A stretch of 64,000 nucleotides of DNA from Pagrus major (GCF_040436345.1 NC_133232.1:34266265-34330264), one strand, 5' to 3'. Shown: positions 8,696-39,777, numbered from the stretch's first letter. Notes: a model not told the origin generated them from the sequence alone. Program-made: numbers and translations.

Positions 8696-11500
8696 TCGTA
8701 CACTTGTTGTGTGGATGAGCATTTGTCTGCAGACTTTGAAGACCAGGGACAGAGATGGAAAGTCACATGCTCACACACTACAAATGTCAATTACACCTAC
8801 TTAAGCAGCAGGTATAAGCAAGTCCAAGTCACTCACTAGATGCCTACTCTAAATGGCTTTAAACATAACAAGACCTCTTCAGGAGCCTGATTAGTGTCTG
8901 TAAATTAATGGTACAGGGTAAAAGCTGCAGAATTAACCATGACTGATCCATTACATTACTGCACTGTTGTGTGGACCAGTTTTCAAGGGTGATGCATTTC
9001 CCTTTAAGCATTTGAAGAAAACAGGAGGCGTATATTTTAGATAAAGAAAAGATACGTCCCATGGGTTGAATTGATTACTAATAATGGGAAATTTGCATTG
9101 AAAGGCCTCTTCGGGTGTAAATAAGCAGCTTGGTCTCAGAACTAAATTATGGCTTGACAGTTAAATATTAGAAGCTAATGACAGCCCAGTAAACACAGGC
9201 TTAAGGGAAATATTCAGTCTGCAGTGAGTTTTTATAGTTTGTCTCCAAGTCTGCAGACCAAAATGCTAATCGATACCTAAAAGAAAATGCATCATTGTTG
9301 CTGAGGTCTGTATTATAACTCAGTGTGAGTGTTTATTTGATTGGTACATTTAAAGGATGCAGTAAATTAACTAGTAAGGAGCAGTGCTGGAAGTGCTTTT
9401 AATTGAGCGTGCACATCAGTAAATAAAAAAAATACGAGATTAAACTTGAGCAAACAATACATTTGACAGTATAAACTTGGAATGCCTCCTATATTTCGCA
9501 GTGGTGCCTGTAAACTGTAAATACAACAGGTATTGTAATGTATACCTGATGTCTTGGCTGGAATTGTAAGTCGAAGATTAAAACAAAGGGATATTACACA
9601 AGTAATCCCTCCCTTTCATAAATTGGAGGAGAGTGTATCCCTATATCTAAATTCTGTATGATGTACTGTGGTGATTCAGGAGGCCCAGTGTGACACGAGT
9701 ACTGTGTGTTTACGTGATGCTCGACAGGATGGAGGGAGTATAAACTTTACTTTTGTTCTCTTACCCCCATAGGATAACGGTGCTTGATGATTTGTGACCA
9801 TCCCATAGGAAATGGAAACATCTGTTATCATGCTTTTTATGAATCTACAATAAATTTATATATTTTTATAAAACCGAGACTTATGTTACTTATTTATGTC
9901 TGTCCTGGTTATACCTGTCATGAAGGGGTTGAAATAAGGTTGTGAACTGATGGCCGCACTGATAATTTCCATTCTGTTGGAAATAAGGTTTGCAGAGGTG
10001 GAGAAGCCAAAGAAAGATTGAAGAATACGTGTTTCATTCAACCGGGCTGCAGCTGTACGAAGTCTTCTGATCAGTGTACATTTTCAGGTCTTTACATTTT
10101 TGTTGGTGGTATGTGCAGCAGGCTCGGCTGGGCTGTTGTAATGTCAGTTTTCCTCTTGACTAAAACCAAGGGATTTATGAAGATACTTCTGTGACGGGTG
10201 TCACCTCCATGTGTGTCTCACATTTACAACCAATAATGCATCATTTTCAAAAGTTGATGCGTACGGCACAAGTACTGTGGCATTTAAAGTTTTGCTGTCG
10301 AGTTTTCACTTGTATAAATTCTGTGTGACTAAACCAATTATTTTGGTTTTTTACATCATGCATCGTCCTCAATTTAATACAGATGACAAAAAAACAACCT
10401 GGTTTAATAATTGCATAACTGACCAGGGACAAGTCTGTTACAGAGCTGCAAAAAAATGGCCAACAGAAGCCGGTACAGTCAGTACTGGCACAAAACATCG
10501 GCATGTTGCAACATGTATTAATGACCTGTGGATTCTTTAGTACAAGGGTGGAGGAGCACCTTGAATATTTGAATATCCCAGCAGCCTGCGGGAAGGTGGC
10601 TGAGACGAGTTTCAGACAAGACTGCCTTCAGCTTACCTAAACTACTGAGAAACATGCTATTATTTTACAGAGAGGCAAACGATTATTTAGGTCGGTCAGC
10701 ACCATTCACCAGAGAAAACAATACAAAACTGTGGTGGTCCTTCTTAACCAGTGTGACCAGTTCTCTAAGGTAATTAAGAAATGGCTATAGAGGGAATTAT
10801 GTTAACATTGTGGCGTTGCTCTAAGGTTTCTGCCATGTTTTTCCCTGTGAAAGAGGTTTTGGGGGAGTTCCTCCTCATCTGTAAAGCTTCTTGGGGCTAA
10901 TTTGTGATTTCAGATCTTGGGGTAAATAAGTTAACTTGAATGTAGAAGCACAGATTTGAGATATCAAGCAGTAATCAACTTACAATGAGTACAAGGTCTG
11001 AAGGGATAGTCATGGTCAGCCACATGGTAGCACATATTAAACACCTACAGGAGTATGGAGAATTTACTGGCACCACTACCACTGGTTGTTTGTACTCCTT
11101 TTTATACTGTTGCAATGTGTTATAGACCATTGTTTGGATACTCTCAGATAAGTCTACACTTTCAAAATGTGGCTGTCTGTAGTCACCTGTTACTATATTC
11201 AAAATGGCAATCTAATAAAATGCCGATTTCTGGTGTATTCAAAGAACACACGCGCTTTACACAGTTAAAAGCCGCGTGGTTGTTATATTTAAAAAAAAAA
11301 CATTACCTATGCTTTGAAGCTATATGTGGTGGTTGCATCGAAGTGGCGATGATAAAAGTTAAGGGAATTAATCGGGATTTTGCTTTTTAAATGTGCTTTT
11401 TTTTGTACTGTACCAAAACAAAACGAAGGACCATAAAGGTTGAAATCCACGTTTCCCCTTTCTTCTTCAGCAATTGAACCTAGGATTTCCGATACCACCT
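8696..11500. other. Intergenic DNA between the two hnRNP A0 genes
   Basis: AT-rich. An isolated AATAAA occurs near 9849 and several short open frames have no splice or codon support. I recognise no gene or RNA in this stretch. Confidence 0.4.
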
Positions 11501-11531
11501 GAAGGCAACAACAACGTGATTCGCTCGCCAG

Positions 11532-11566
11532 CCAATGGGGTTGACGGATTTTTCAAGATGACCAAT
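11532..11566 (+). promoter_or_regulatory. Paired CCAAT boxes of second hnRNP A0 gene
   Basis: CCAAT at 11532-11536 and 11562-11566, 30 bp apart (about three helical turns), 114-148 nt upstream of the ATG. No TATA box is evident, so this promoter differs from the TATA-type promoter of the first paralogue. Paired CCAAT boxes in this position are typical NF-Y sites. Confidence 0.5.
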
Positions 11567-11679
11567 CAGCGACTAATACGTCTTACGAAAGCAAGTAAGT
11601 CAAACGGCCCGCCCTGACGTAGTCCATTGAAGAAGAAGGACGGTCTCGCAGCGAAACCATCCTCAGAAGAAATACGGTC

Positions 11680-12618
11680 ATGTCGACTACACTGACCAAG
11701 CTTTTTGTCGGGGGGCTCAACGTGTTGACCACGGAAGATGGGGTCCGCAAGCACTTCGAGCAGTTCGGCACGCTCAGCGACTGCGTCGTGGTCATGAACC
11801 AGCAACTCGGACGTTCCCGCTGTTTCGGCTTCATCACTTACTCAACGCCGGAGGAGGCCGACGCAGCAATGGCGGCTAACCCACATGTCGTCGAAGGCCA
11901 CGACGTGGAGCTGAAGAGGGCCATATCGCGGGAGGACGCCAACAACCCGGACATCCTCGCCAACGTCAAGAAGATTTTCGTCGGCGGTGTGAAAGACCAC
12001 GTCGAGGCGGAGAACCTGACCGAGTACTTCTCGCAGTTCGGCGTGGTGGAGAAGGCCGAGATCATCTCTGACAAGCAGACGGGCAGGAAGAGAGGCTTCG
12101 GCTTTGTCTTCTTCGAGGACAACGACTCCGCCACCAAAGCGGCGCTCACCCGGTTTCACACCATCAACGGCAACAAGGTGGAGGTGAAGAAGGCTCTGAC
12201 CAAGCAGGAGATGTCCACCGGCGGCCGGGGAGGACGAGGTCGCGGCAGAGGGATGAACAACTATGGCGGCGGAAGAGGAGGCGGCGGTGGCTACGGAGGC
12301 GGCTACGGCGGCGGTTACGGAGGAGGCGGCGGCTACGGAGGAGGCGGCTACAGCGGCGGCTACAACAACGGCGGCGGCGGCGGCGGAGGATACGGCGGCG
12401 GATACGGGGGATACGAAGAGTACGACAACCAGATGGGGGGTGGGTACAGCAATGGTGACTTTGGGGACGGGTACGGACAGCAGCACTCTAGTTATGGTGC
12501 AATGAAGGGGGGCAACTATTCCTACAGGAGCGGGGCTCCCTATAACAGAGGCGGCGGCGGAGGAGGCGGCGGCGGCGGCGGCTACGGCAGAGGCGGCGGA
12601 TACAGCGGCGGCTATTAA
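11680..12618 (+). CDS. hnrnpa0: hnRNP A0-like RNA-binding protein, tandem paralogue 2 (intronless)
   Basis: A 312-residue single-exon protein. RRM1 spans about residues 7-82 (LFVGGL / RCFGFITY) and RRM2 about 98-175 (KIFVGGV / KRGFGFVFF). An RG-rich linker (GRGGRGRGRG, near 190) leads to a Gly/Tyr-rich tail with SSYGAMK and a poly-Gly end. It is clearly related to the gene at 5196 over its whole length, with the same orientation and gene structure, so the two form a tandem pair about 5.6 kb apart. It keeps Ser83 in RAISRED, the equivalent of the MK2-phosphorylated Ser84 of human HNRNPA0, where paralogue 1 has Ala. The start is the first ATG, supported by alignment with paralogue 1. Expected role: nuclear and cytoplasmic binding of AU-rich mRNA and splicing control. 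Confidence 0.93.
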   Translation: MSTTLTKLFVGGLNVLTTEDGVRKHFEQFGTLSDCVVVMNQQLGRSRCFGFITYSTPEEADAAMAANPHVVEGHDVELKRAISREDANNPDILANVKKIFVGGVKDHVEAENLTEYFSQFGVVEKAEIISDKQTGRKRGFGFVFFEDNDSATKAALTRFHTINGNKVEVKKALTKQEMSTGGRGGRGRGRGMNNYGGGRGGGGGYGGGYGGGYGGGGGYGGGGYSGGYNNGGGGGGGYGGGYGGYEEYDNQMGGGYSNGDFGDGYGQQHSSYGAMKGGNYSYRSGAPYNRGGGGGGGGGGGYGRGGGYSGGY

Positions 12619-13300
12619 TGGCTCCTTTAGTTTTGAGATGTTCATGGGGACAATTCTGATTTACAACGAACTTGAATTTACACACACACACACACACATA
12701 ACACACGCATAACACAAGCCCAGTTGGGGTGAGGGGTCAGTTAAAGGGAGCAGTGCCCATCACCCACAATGAATGAATGAGACTGTCCTCCGGATCCTGG
12801 CTCCCACCTCCACCCGGACACCCCATCTGTCCTCCTATTCCACACATTATGTACTTTACTACTACGAATGGTGAATTATTGACTTGTACTTTTTGTTATG
12901 TTTTGGAAAGACTTGCTTTGAACCATTTATAAAAGGTGTAATCTTCTGTCAGTCACTGCTTCTCGGCTCAGAAATGAGTTTGTTTGTCTTGCAAACCAGC
13001 CAGATGTGTCTGTTATTTTTGCATCATGAACTCAGGGTTTTAAGTAAAGTTGGTGGCAGTGTCGGGCAGCATGGGACTCGATTGCTTGAGTTTCTTGATC
13101 TTAAACACACGTGACAAAGTATTTTTTAATTGAGAAATGTCACGGACTTTTTTTTGTGTTTTTTTTGTCAGTTGTAAGTTACCTTTTCCACTCTTCCCGT
13201 CCCATTACAGGCTTTTGTTTGGATTAAAAGTGTTTGAAATCCGTGTGTTCAGTTCACCCCCTATGTTTATTCTGCTTTTATTAAAGTTTTTAATGTTTTG
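12619..13300 (+). other. hnrnpa0: 3' UTR of hnRNP A0 paralogue 2
   Basis: A short CA tract lies at about 12680-12700. Candidate poly(A) signals of the ATTAAA type lie at 13223-13228 and 13280-13285. Confidence 0.5.
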
Positions 13301-14689
13301 AAAATCTATCTAATCTCGCAGTCTTAATTCAGATCGTGTGATTTTTATGTTTCATCAGCCTTTAAACGCATTTTGTGAACCTGAAAATCAAGTTCATGGA
13401 GCTACCAGCAGGAGGGAGTATGGCATAAAAAGTCCTGTATTTCCAGTTCATCGGCCATTTTATACCGGGAAATATTTACTTGGTGGAAACACCTGATGTT
13501 GTGCATCTCTGGCTTGGTCCTCTGAAGTTTGCACTACTCAGAATCAGTCTGTGATTTGTCTGCATGGATGTGCAATTAAGGTCAAATTAAATGTGTAATT
13601 ATTTTTGGGAACCAAAAATATCCACAAAGTGAAAATTCAGATGTGTCAGAATAAACAAGTGAAACACTGAAATACTGCTGACTGATTTTGAGTAGTGTGT
13701 GAAAACCATTAACTCAGCAAATAATTAAAAAAAACACCTTCCTTTAAATTCATTATTGGCCGAACTGAGGCAGAGTGAACTGTTCTGATTTTGATGGTTA
13801 TTATAAATCCAAGTTTACAGCCGATGCTTTGACGCCTCATCACTGACTGTGTTCATCCTGTGAACTGGGTTCGGGTCAGAGCGGTGCTGGGTTGTTTCCT
13901 CACTCATTCAGACTGATTTAACATCTTCATCACATTTATCTCCATCTCTGTTGCACTTTTCATCGAGTCAACGTTGTTGTGTTTGTTGGGATGTTCACCG
14001 ACAGGTCAGAACCCAGAAGTGCAGTGCATGCAGAGTGTTTTGGGGATGTTGGTTCTGGATCGCCTCAGGTGCTGATGGTGTTTGTGGACTCAAAGAAAGC
14101 GTGAGCTCTCACTCTGACCCTGTTTCCAAGTATGAAAACAGCCAGAGCTAAGACTCTGGAACAAGTCTTCACTATCAAATGGAAACTTCTGTGCATTTAT
14201 TACATATTTGATCATTTAAAACAACATGTCATCAGACAGCTCCAGACTGCTGTCAGACGTACACTTATCTAACCCAGCAACAAGACACAGTGCTGTACAC
14301 AAGACATAAAAAGCATTAAAACAGCGTCCTCTGAAGAGTCAGACGTCAGTTGTCTCCAGATGTTTGAATGGTTGTTCTCTGATCTGTGCAACTTGTGTGA
14401 CTGAGTCTTTAAATCTTAGAAAAATGCTTAGACAACATACAAACTGAACCAAATCTGTTAACAGGCATTTTTCATATAAAACCCGATCATGTGCCGACAA
14501 ATATTCAAAGAGCTTCTGGACCTTCATCTGGTTTTAGTTCAGCGGTAAATCTCCACCCCCACTTCTCTTTCCTAGTGGTTGAAAGTCATGATATAATTGT
14601 AGAGTGAAAATAATTAACCAGTTTGACAATTAATCTGCAACTATTCTGTTTGAATTTGAATTCAGGACACTTCGTTTTCACACACTACT
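13301..14689. other. Intergenic between hnRNP A0 paralogue 2 and klhl3
   Basis: No exon-like segment or bounded repeat is recognised. Confidence 0.35.
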
Positions 14690-15310
14690 TTAAATGTTTT
14701 ATAGACCAAGTGAGTCATCAGGAGAATAATCAGCCAGCTGATTGATAACTGTGGATGCAGACATGACAGGGCTGTCGCACATTTACCAGTAAAAATTATT
14801 AGCAACATGCAGGAGATTCTCTGATGTTCTGCATGAAAGCCGGTGAGATCTGTTTTACACATTACGGTGGAGCAGGCGAGACGAATCACCATAATACAGG
14901 CTGTGGCATCCAGATCTGTTTGTTTGGAGTGACCTTCAAGTTCTGGCCATATTTCATATTTTAATTATGGTATATCTGTAAAAAAATACTTTTTAAAAAA
15001 CTCATTTGCTTTTGAAATTAATTCATCATGAATGGCTGGAAGGATGTGTGTCATGTCATTTACCTTACGACCATTCATTGGAAAATCAGATCATTTAAGA
15101 ACTGATTAGTATCGGTATCGATAAAATAGCAACAAAAAGCATCTGTATGGTGTCATTAAAAAAGTTTGACGTCGCCCTAACCCAAACTGGGGGTGTGTGA
15201 AAAAGGAAATAGTGAAGGAATAAATTTATTTTCACACCCTGTTGTCAGATATTCTATAGACCAAGAGATTGATCTGGAAAATAATCAGCCAATTAACTAT
15301 CAGCACTATG
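14690..15310. repeat. Degenerate interspersed repeat cluster
   Basis: Two related blocks, 'atagaccaagtgagtcatc...ataatcagccagctgat' near 14702 and 'atagaccaagagattgatc...ataatcagccaattaac' near 15257, share order and spacing. The segment at about 15110-15235 resembles 20095-20190 in klhl3 intron 4 ('gggtgtgtgaaaa...aggaataaa'). These look like fragments of one dispersed DNA-transposon-like family. Boundaries are uncertain. Confidence 0.4.
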
Positions 15311-15761
15311 TGGTCTGGGAAAATAAATTAAAACTCAGAATTTTTATATTTACAATATTAATCAGGTAATAATATAAACTTCATATATAAATAATATGTT
15401 CTCAGAGGAAAATGAGGTCCCAGAAGACAGTTTGAAGGCAGAAAGGTGGCAGGGTCCGCCACATAAAATACTGTAAAACAGTATAAATTGTGTTGTCCTT
15501 CAAGGTCAGTTTGTTTATTCAGTCATGAAAACAAAGAGAGTTTATTTATTTAGTTTGTTTCATTAAAGAAAAGAAAAATCCTCTTCTGATTAAAATGTAT
15601 TCCCCAAAACTATATAGTGCACTTTTAATTTAAAACAAGAAAAAATAAAGTTCATAACAAACTGTGGAGCCCTTATACAGCATGTCATATTTTATATGTT
15701 CCTGCTGAATAAGAAGTTACTCATATTTTCTTTGTTTTGTTGAACAAATAGAAAAATGACC

Positions 15762-15769
15762 TATAAATA
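15762..15769 (+). promoter_or_regulatory. klhl3: Possible TATA box of klhl3
   Basis: TATAAATA 95 nt upstream of the proposed klhl3 start codon at 15864. It agrees with the position of the first exon but has no independent support. Confidence 0.35.
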
Positions 15770-15863
15770 CATCCCATGAAATAGACGAGTCTTCCCCTTT
15801 TCTTTTTTACACTACGGAGTGATTCCTCCTGTTCACACAGCATCTGCGCGCTGCTCGGCGCTC

Positions 15864-34118
<18,255 letters not shown>

Positions 34119-35400
34119 CCGTTGGCTTCCCACAGCATCAGCTCGGCAGCACATCTCACAGAGACTCACGCTGACGTCTGAAGCTCAACAGGCAAACTGA
34201 GCGACGCCAACTGGACGGGACGCCCTCAGTCCTCAGCTGTCTTAATAATCAAGGAGGCAGCTTGAGGAGGTTTTTTGGCGCTGATTTCGTTGCTCTGTCC
34301 AAGTCATTTCCATTAGTGAGACCCTGACTTTTAGGGACGCTGTTGCACTGGAAAAGAGACAATATCCACACGATGGTGGGCTTATAAGAACTTTGTCTTG
34401 GTGAGATGTTTTTTTCAAATGCCAAGCAGATAACCTGTGGCTGTATCAGCTCACATAAGACTCACTGAGATGCTGATGTTGGAAAGACTTTGGAAAGAAC
34501 CCGACACAGACTGACTGAATGAAGCGGAGTGTGTTTGGCGTTCGGGTGATGGACTGTGTCAAACCTGGGCACGCCATGGGAGCCTTTTTTTTTTTTTTTT
34601 TAACTCTGAGACTTGCCACAATTCCCTAGACTATAAATTGGCTTATTTGCTCAGCTTGTTTTTAAGAAATGAGGCAGGTAAGCTGGTCCAGAGAGCTGAG
34701 GCGTAACAGTGGTTGCAGAGTGTATCTGTTCTCCACCTGGAGACCTGGACCGAGAGAGCTGCGAGATAATTTAAAGAATGTACAAAACATCTTATATGCA
34801 ATCAGCTATTTAATATTTTTGAGATTGTTTTTAAAGAGGTTAAAAAAACCACTGCTGTGACTTTATACCCCGGCTGGTCGATCCGTGTCGACGCAGCAGA
34901 ACTCGATTCTGTCGTTGACACACTACTGATGCACTGATCACTTGCACTGACTGACACAGGCCAGCAGGCTCGCTGTTTGACTCACCGATCGGCCGGCCCG
35001 GACGTCTGCCCGTCTCTCTGACTGATCAACTGTATCGCTGACCTGCTGTCAGACAGACAGACGGCCGCTCAGCTCTCCGTCTCCGTTTCTGATCGTACTC
35101 GTTGGAGCATTTAAACGCGCCACTTGAAGGCCAATAAGTTCATCCGAAATTGTAAGGATAAAAAAAAGTGCCAGTTAGGATGATCAGAATAATGCTGGAG
35201 TCACGTGGTGTTTTTATCTCTTAGTGACAAACTGAAATGAGGAAATGTTTGTTTGTGTCAAAATGCACTGTAGAAATTCAACTGTAAACTTATAATGTAA
35301 AAGATGCAGTTTTAAGATTTTCTATTTATTGTTTTGGGACAATAATGATCACATAGCATTTATTCATATCAAAGTGAAGTTCTCATTTCATTTTGTCAGC
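34119..35400 (+). other. klhl3: klhl3 3' UTR (minimum extent)
   Basis: Follows the TGA at 34116-34118 and includes an 18-nt T-run near 34588. No strong AATAAA occurs soon after the stop. Candidate poly(A) signals further on (near 37190, 37398 and 38412) would give a 3' UTR of 3-4 kb, comparable with mammalian KLHL3. The end is therefore uncertain. Confidence 0.4.
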
Positions 35401-36127
35401 CTAGTGTTCCTCTTGTGCTCCACTCACATGATTCAGATGATGGTGGGTGTATTTTAGGTGTAGTTATTTTGTTGACTGACTGGTGCCATAGCTTTGAAGA
35501 AAAGAGATTAACAGAAGCTGTTTTAACGAAAGGTGTCCTCAGCCAACCTTTCACTTCTGCCTGCAATCTTCCAGAAATCACGGAGTTAACGATTGGCTGT
35601 CATGATAAGATGGTATATAAAACACTTCAAAGACCATACTGCTGTTTCTGTATGTTTAGTCGATTTGTAAGTCATCTTTTCTACACGAGTCCCATCCACG
35701 TTACAAATCCTACACTGAGCTTGATTGATGCATTTTTTCGTGTCTTCCAGGAAGTTGGTTTCAGTTCTTATGACCACAGTATAAAATCTCAAGATACAGT
35801 AAGTGATCACTGTGAATACTCCAGTTTTTTTGAAGGAACCTCGGCGCTCATGTTGCTGCTTTAACAGACGGGACAATCGAGACGGGATCTGTCGTTAAAG
35901 TTAGGTCAACAACATCAGGGTGAGCTCCAGATTCCCAGAGCAAAAACTCCAGATGCCACTTTAAATTGTACGTCATCAAACTTAACTTTTTCATCCGCTG
36001 GTCAAATAGCTAGTGACTGCTCAAATGTTCCCAGCCACTGAATAGATTTCTATAGTTTTTCTGGTTGGTGAGTGAAGGAAAAAATCTAGAAAACCAAGAT
36101 CCAAACGGCAAGTAAGCAGCTTCTTGT
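35401..36127. other. Unassigned sequence downstream of klhl3
   Basis: Either distal klhl3 3' UTR or intergenic. A 149-codon open frame at 35415-35864 has no homology I recognise and no coding character. Confidence 0.3.
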
Positions 36128-36535
36128 CCTCCACCAAGGAGGTTACGTTGTTTGGTTGGTTTGTCAGCAGGATTACTCAAAAACTACTAAACGGATTTCC
36201 ACAAAACTTGGATGGTGGATTAGTCTTGGCCCAGAATAGACCCTATTAAATATTTGTGTGGATCGGGATTAAGTGACTGATTCTCTTTCTTGTTAGCATT
36301 GCAAGAGAGAGGGTGTTTTTTTGGCACTTCCATTAATTTCTCAGGGAGTAATCTCGGGAAAGAAATCAGGCTTATTGAGGTGGCAGGTATCTACTGTGAG
36401 TGAGTACAATTCAATGCGGATCCAAATAAAAATCTGGATCTTGGGGATTTAAACTTGTTTTATTTGATATTGGATTAGGCTTGATTGAATTAGAGGGGAC
36501 TGTCGGGCCTTGGCGGAGGTATGCGCTCTAGTGTG
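36128..36535. repeat. DNA-transposon-like dispersed repeat, full copy
   Basis: Inverted ends 'tcctccaccaaggagg' at 36128 and 'ccttggcggagg' near 36511. The interior contains 'ttgtcagcaggatta', 'ttccacaaaacttggatgg' and 'gcggatccaaataaaaat', a sequence seen all over teleost genomes. A truncated second copy lies in fam13b at 57009-57290. Confidence 0.65.
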
Positions 36536-38499
36536 TCATTCTGGTATTACAAATTTGGCAGCCACATTTCAAGTCTCTGTTATTTGAAACCACTCCTGCA
36601 TTAATTCATTCACCTTTTCTTACGTAACACACTCGGTAGTTACTGTAGTAACTAATAATACGTTGAGGTCGATGACGCTAAAGAATCAGCGTCATTTTGT
36701 GTCATCGCTGAAAATCATGCGGCGTGTTGGGAGTTGAAATGTGGAACCATGGACGCTACTTTTTTCCATGTGGCAAATGTTTTTTTAAGGGCGCTACGTT
36801 GCATAAATTGCACACTGACAGTTTAACACTATAACAAAATGAGGGGACATAAATAAATACACTTGGCAGTAAATAAAGGGGGAATTCAAGCAGAACTTTA
36901 TTAACATCTGAACCTACCAGAGATGGGTTCCCGACTGCGACCGTTTTTGGAGACGGTGCGACTAAATTCTGTATTCAGGAGCACCTGTGCGACTTCAGAA
37001 TACAGCCCAGGTGACTTAATTTCTCGAAGTCATCGTTTATCATGTGAAACACCAGGTAACGTGGCCGCCAAGCAAACATAACAAAATTCTGCGATCAATC
37101 ATCAGATCCACTTCCTCCTCATGTACGTGGTTTGTGACTCTTAAAACACTACTTTCCTTTGTAACCTTTTCTTTTAAAATAAAACGGATGTCCTTTCTGT
37201 GAATTGTATATTTATGAGCAAAGGAGTTTCCTGTCAGTACTACGGCTAAGATGGAAAAATATGAATGTGTTTCTTAAGCGGTGCTCCTAAAATCTTCAGC
37301 AGAGCACCAGTGTTAAAAGTTTAAAAAGTTAGTCCCTGTATCGGAGGGAAACCTCTTTCTGAACACTCTGTACTTACTTCACTGCAGTGCTGCTTTAAAT
37401 AAAACCTACTCATCATGAAGTTGGAATCCAAGTCCAGTCAAATGAAGCAGTGGCTGCCTGGATCATAGAAAAATGCATTTTTCAGTCTAAAAACACTTTT
37501 TGTTCAGTGTTAATCATCAGTTTGTTATAACTATATGCAATTTGGTCTTTATGGGCTAAAACATCCAAAAAAAAAAAACACCAGTGTGGTTGAGGTTCAA
37601 AGTTCAATCTTGGCCTTGGAAGCAGAACTTTTACCTCAAGGTCCCTTTAGTAGCTGTTCTGGAGCTGGTCAAGACTTTTCCTTCATGGTGACTTAAGAGT
37701 TGAACTCTAAACCTCAGCCGGTGAAGACCTCAGGTCAAAAGCTCCAGAAGATCTGCTTAACGGACCTTGAACTCGGAGATGTGTTTTTGTCACGAGGTAT
37801 GGTCCTTGAAGTTTTTCAGATGACTAATGTTCTTACTTCGCTGATGTTCTATTTTTAATATCATGAACTGTGGATGTTGTAAACTAAACAGTTGATGTTG
37901 TGAGTTTAATAGTTGACGTGTGTTCGGGAGGTCATGTGGTTGTCGAAGGTGGAAGTTGAATCTTGTGCACTGTACTTACAGGTGATTTGTAAACCTTCAA
38001 ACTTGAAATAATTACACATACTAAGCAGGCTTACTTTGCAAAAAAATAATCTCTAACCTGACTTGTGCTGCTTTGTCTGAAATTGTACAAATATGCATTT
38101 ATGATGTTTTATATGAAATGAACTTCCGTTGTCTGTCACGCAGAAGTTGACTTTGTGTTCACAGGACAGAATAACATGAACACGGGGATTTTCCTTTCAG
38201 AGCACAGTGGAGTTGGATTTGAGTGATTTTGTGTCTCAGCTGAACTTCTTGTGTCGCCTTTAGGAAACTGATACACTTTGATGGGACGCTGTTAAGAAGT
38301 TAAGATGTTTGGAAAACATCAGTGAACAATAGAGGAGTTTGATTAGACAAGAATAATATCCACCATTAAGTAAGGAACACCTGATTTGTCAAGTTAATGA
38401 AAAGCACAAAATACAATAAAAAATCATGGTGATGTATGTTGAGGACATTGGGAAACTTTATTTGAATCATCCTCTACACATCCTGTAATATTAGAAGTT
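36536..38499. other. Intergenic or distal klhl3 3' UTR
   Basis: No coding sequence is recognised. Poly(A)-signal-like AATAAA motifs occur near 37190, 37398 and 38412; the last could end klhl3. Confidence 0.35.
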
Positions 38500-38620
38500 A
38501 GAAGTGTTGGAAAGTAACTAAGTACATTTATTCACACACTTTCCTTTTTGAGGGACTCAAGTATTTACATTTTTTTAATTTACTTAATTTTTGACTCGGA
38601 TTAATAACACAAAATATAAC
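38500..38620. repeat. Fragment of teleost dispersed repeat
   Basis: 'gttggaaagtaactaagtacattta' type start and 'actcaagtatttac' type interior are characteristic of a frequent teleost repeat; related to 17146-17240 and 28510-28600. Confidence 0.5.
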
Positions 38621-39089
38621 CAACTAACAAATTATGATTATAGGTTGAGATCAGAGTCAGATCTGTGGAAGCGCTTTTCCTACTGTACTCAGCCCAGGGT
38701 GACAGAATTGTTTGCCTCTGCAATTTTGCCCCGCAGGCTAAGATAACTGTCACACTGATATATATTTAAACCTAGAGCGTGCTGGTACATGATACACCCC
38801 CGACAACAGTTTGATTAAGCTACTTAAACTTCTTTGCTTGTGAAGCCCATGGCACACTGATCAAACAAAACAGCTGACCAAGCTTCAACATGACCTCAGA
38901 GTGAGAGTGAAGAGGATATGTACGTTAATTTACAGACACTGTGTACTGTTGTGTTTAAAAGTGGCAAGACATCTTCAAATACACAAGAAATATTTTTTTT
39001 TAAATCTGGGGCAAGGAGTGGTTATTAACCCTTCCAGTGACTGATGGTCACCAAAAACCAAATTCTTATGACGGTTTTTTTTTTGTTCA

Positions 39090-39710
39090 GTTTTACACCT
39101 GATAAAATATGAGGGAAAAGTCAAAAAAGACATTTCACGCCATTTTTTCCCCTCAAATTTTCTCTTAGAAATGTGACTTTTTTCGCCATTTTTTCTCAAA
39201 ATTCTGACTTTCCCCAAAAAAGTTTCTCCTCAAAGTTCTGACTTTTTTTCCTCAAATTTTCTCTCAAAATTTTGACTTTCCCCCCCAAAAGTTACTCCTC
39301 AAAATTTTGACTTTATTCCCAAAATTCTGACTTTTTTTTGCCTAAACTTTTTCTGAAAATTTTAACTTCTCCCTCAAATTTTCTCTTAAAATTGTGACTG
39401 TTTTCATATTTTTTTCTCAAAATTCTGACTTTTGTTTAAAAACAATTCTCAAATTTCTGACTTTTTTTTGCCAATTTTTTTCCTCAAAATTCTAACTTCC
39501 CCCCAAAAAGATTCTCCTCAAAATCCAGACTTTTTCTGCCTAAACTTTTTCTGAAAATTTAAACTTCTCCCTCAAATTTTCTCTTAAACTTTTGACTGAC
39601 TTTTTTCCCTCAGCTTTTTCTCAAAAGTTTGAAACAAAACTCAAAATTTTCAGAAAAAGTTGAGGGGAAAAAAGTCAGAATTGTGAGGAAAAACTTTTGG
39701 GGGTGTTATG
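39090..39710. repeat. Degenerate tandem repeat related to the satellite, mainly inverted
   Basis: About a dozen irregular copies of a 30-60 bp motif of the form 'ttctgactttttt.cc.caaa.ttt.ctc' run from 39110 to about 39640. From about 39640 to 39705 the reverse-complement form ('ttttcagaaaaagttgagg', 'aaaagtcagaattgtgagg') appears, so the end is a fold-back. The direct form is the same sequence that occurs in every satellite unit after 42040 ('gtcaggattttcagaaaaag'). Confidence 0.7.
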
Positions 39711-39774
39711 ACGCTGAGTCATTATTGTGTTTGTATTTGCTGCTGATTTTGTCTCTCCTCCTAAGTGTGTGTGT

Positions 39775-39777
39775 AAC

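Noticed and set aside
11842-12645. Long open frame antisense to hnRNP A0 paralogue 2 (267 codons)
   Set aside because: Same codon-bias artefact; mirrors the Gly-rich tail as poly-Ala/Val.
35415-35864. 149-codon open frame downstream of klhl3
   Set aside because: No recognisable domain, AT-rich composition, no splice or promoter support; probably klhl3 3' UTR.
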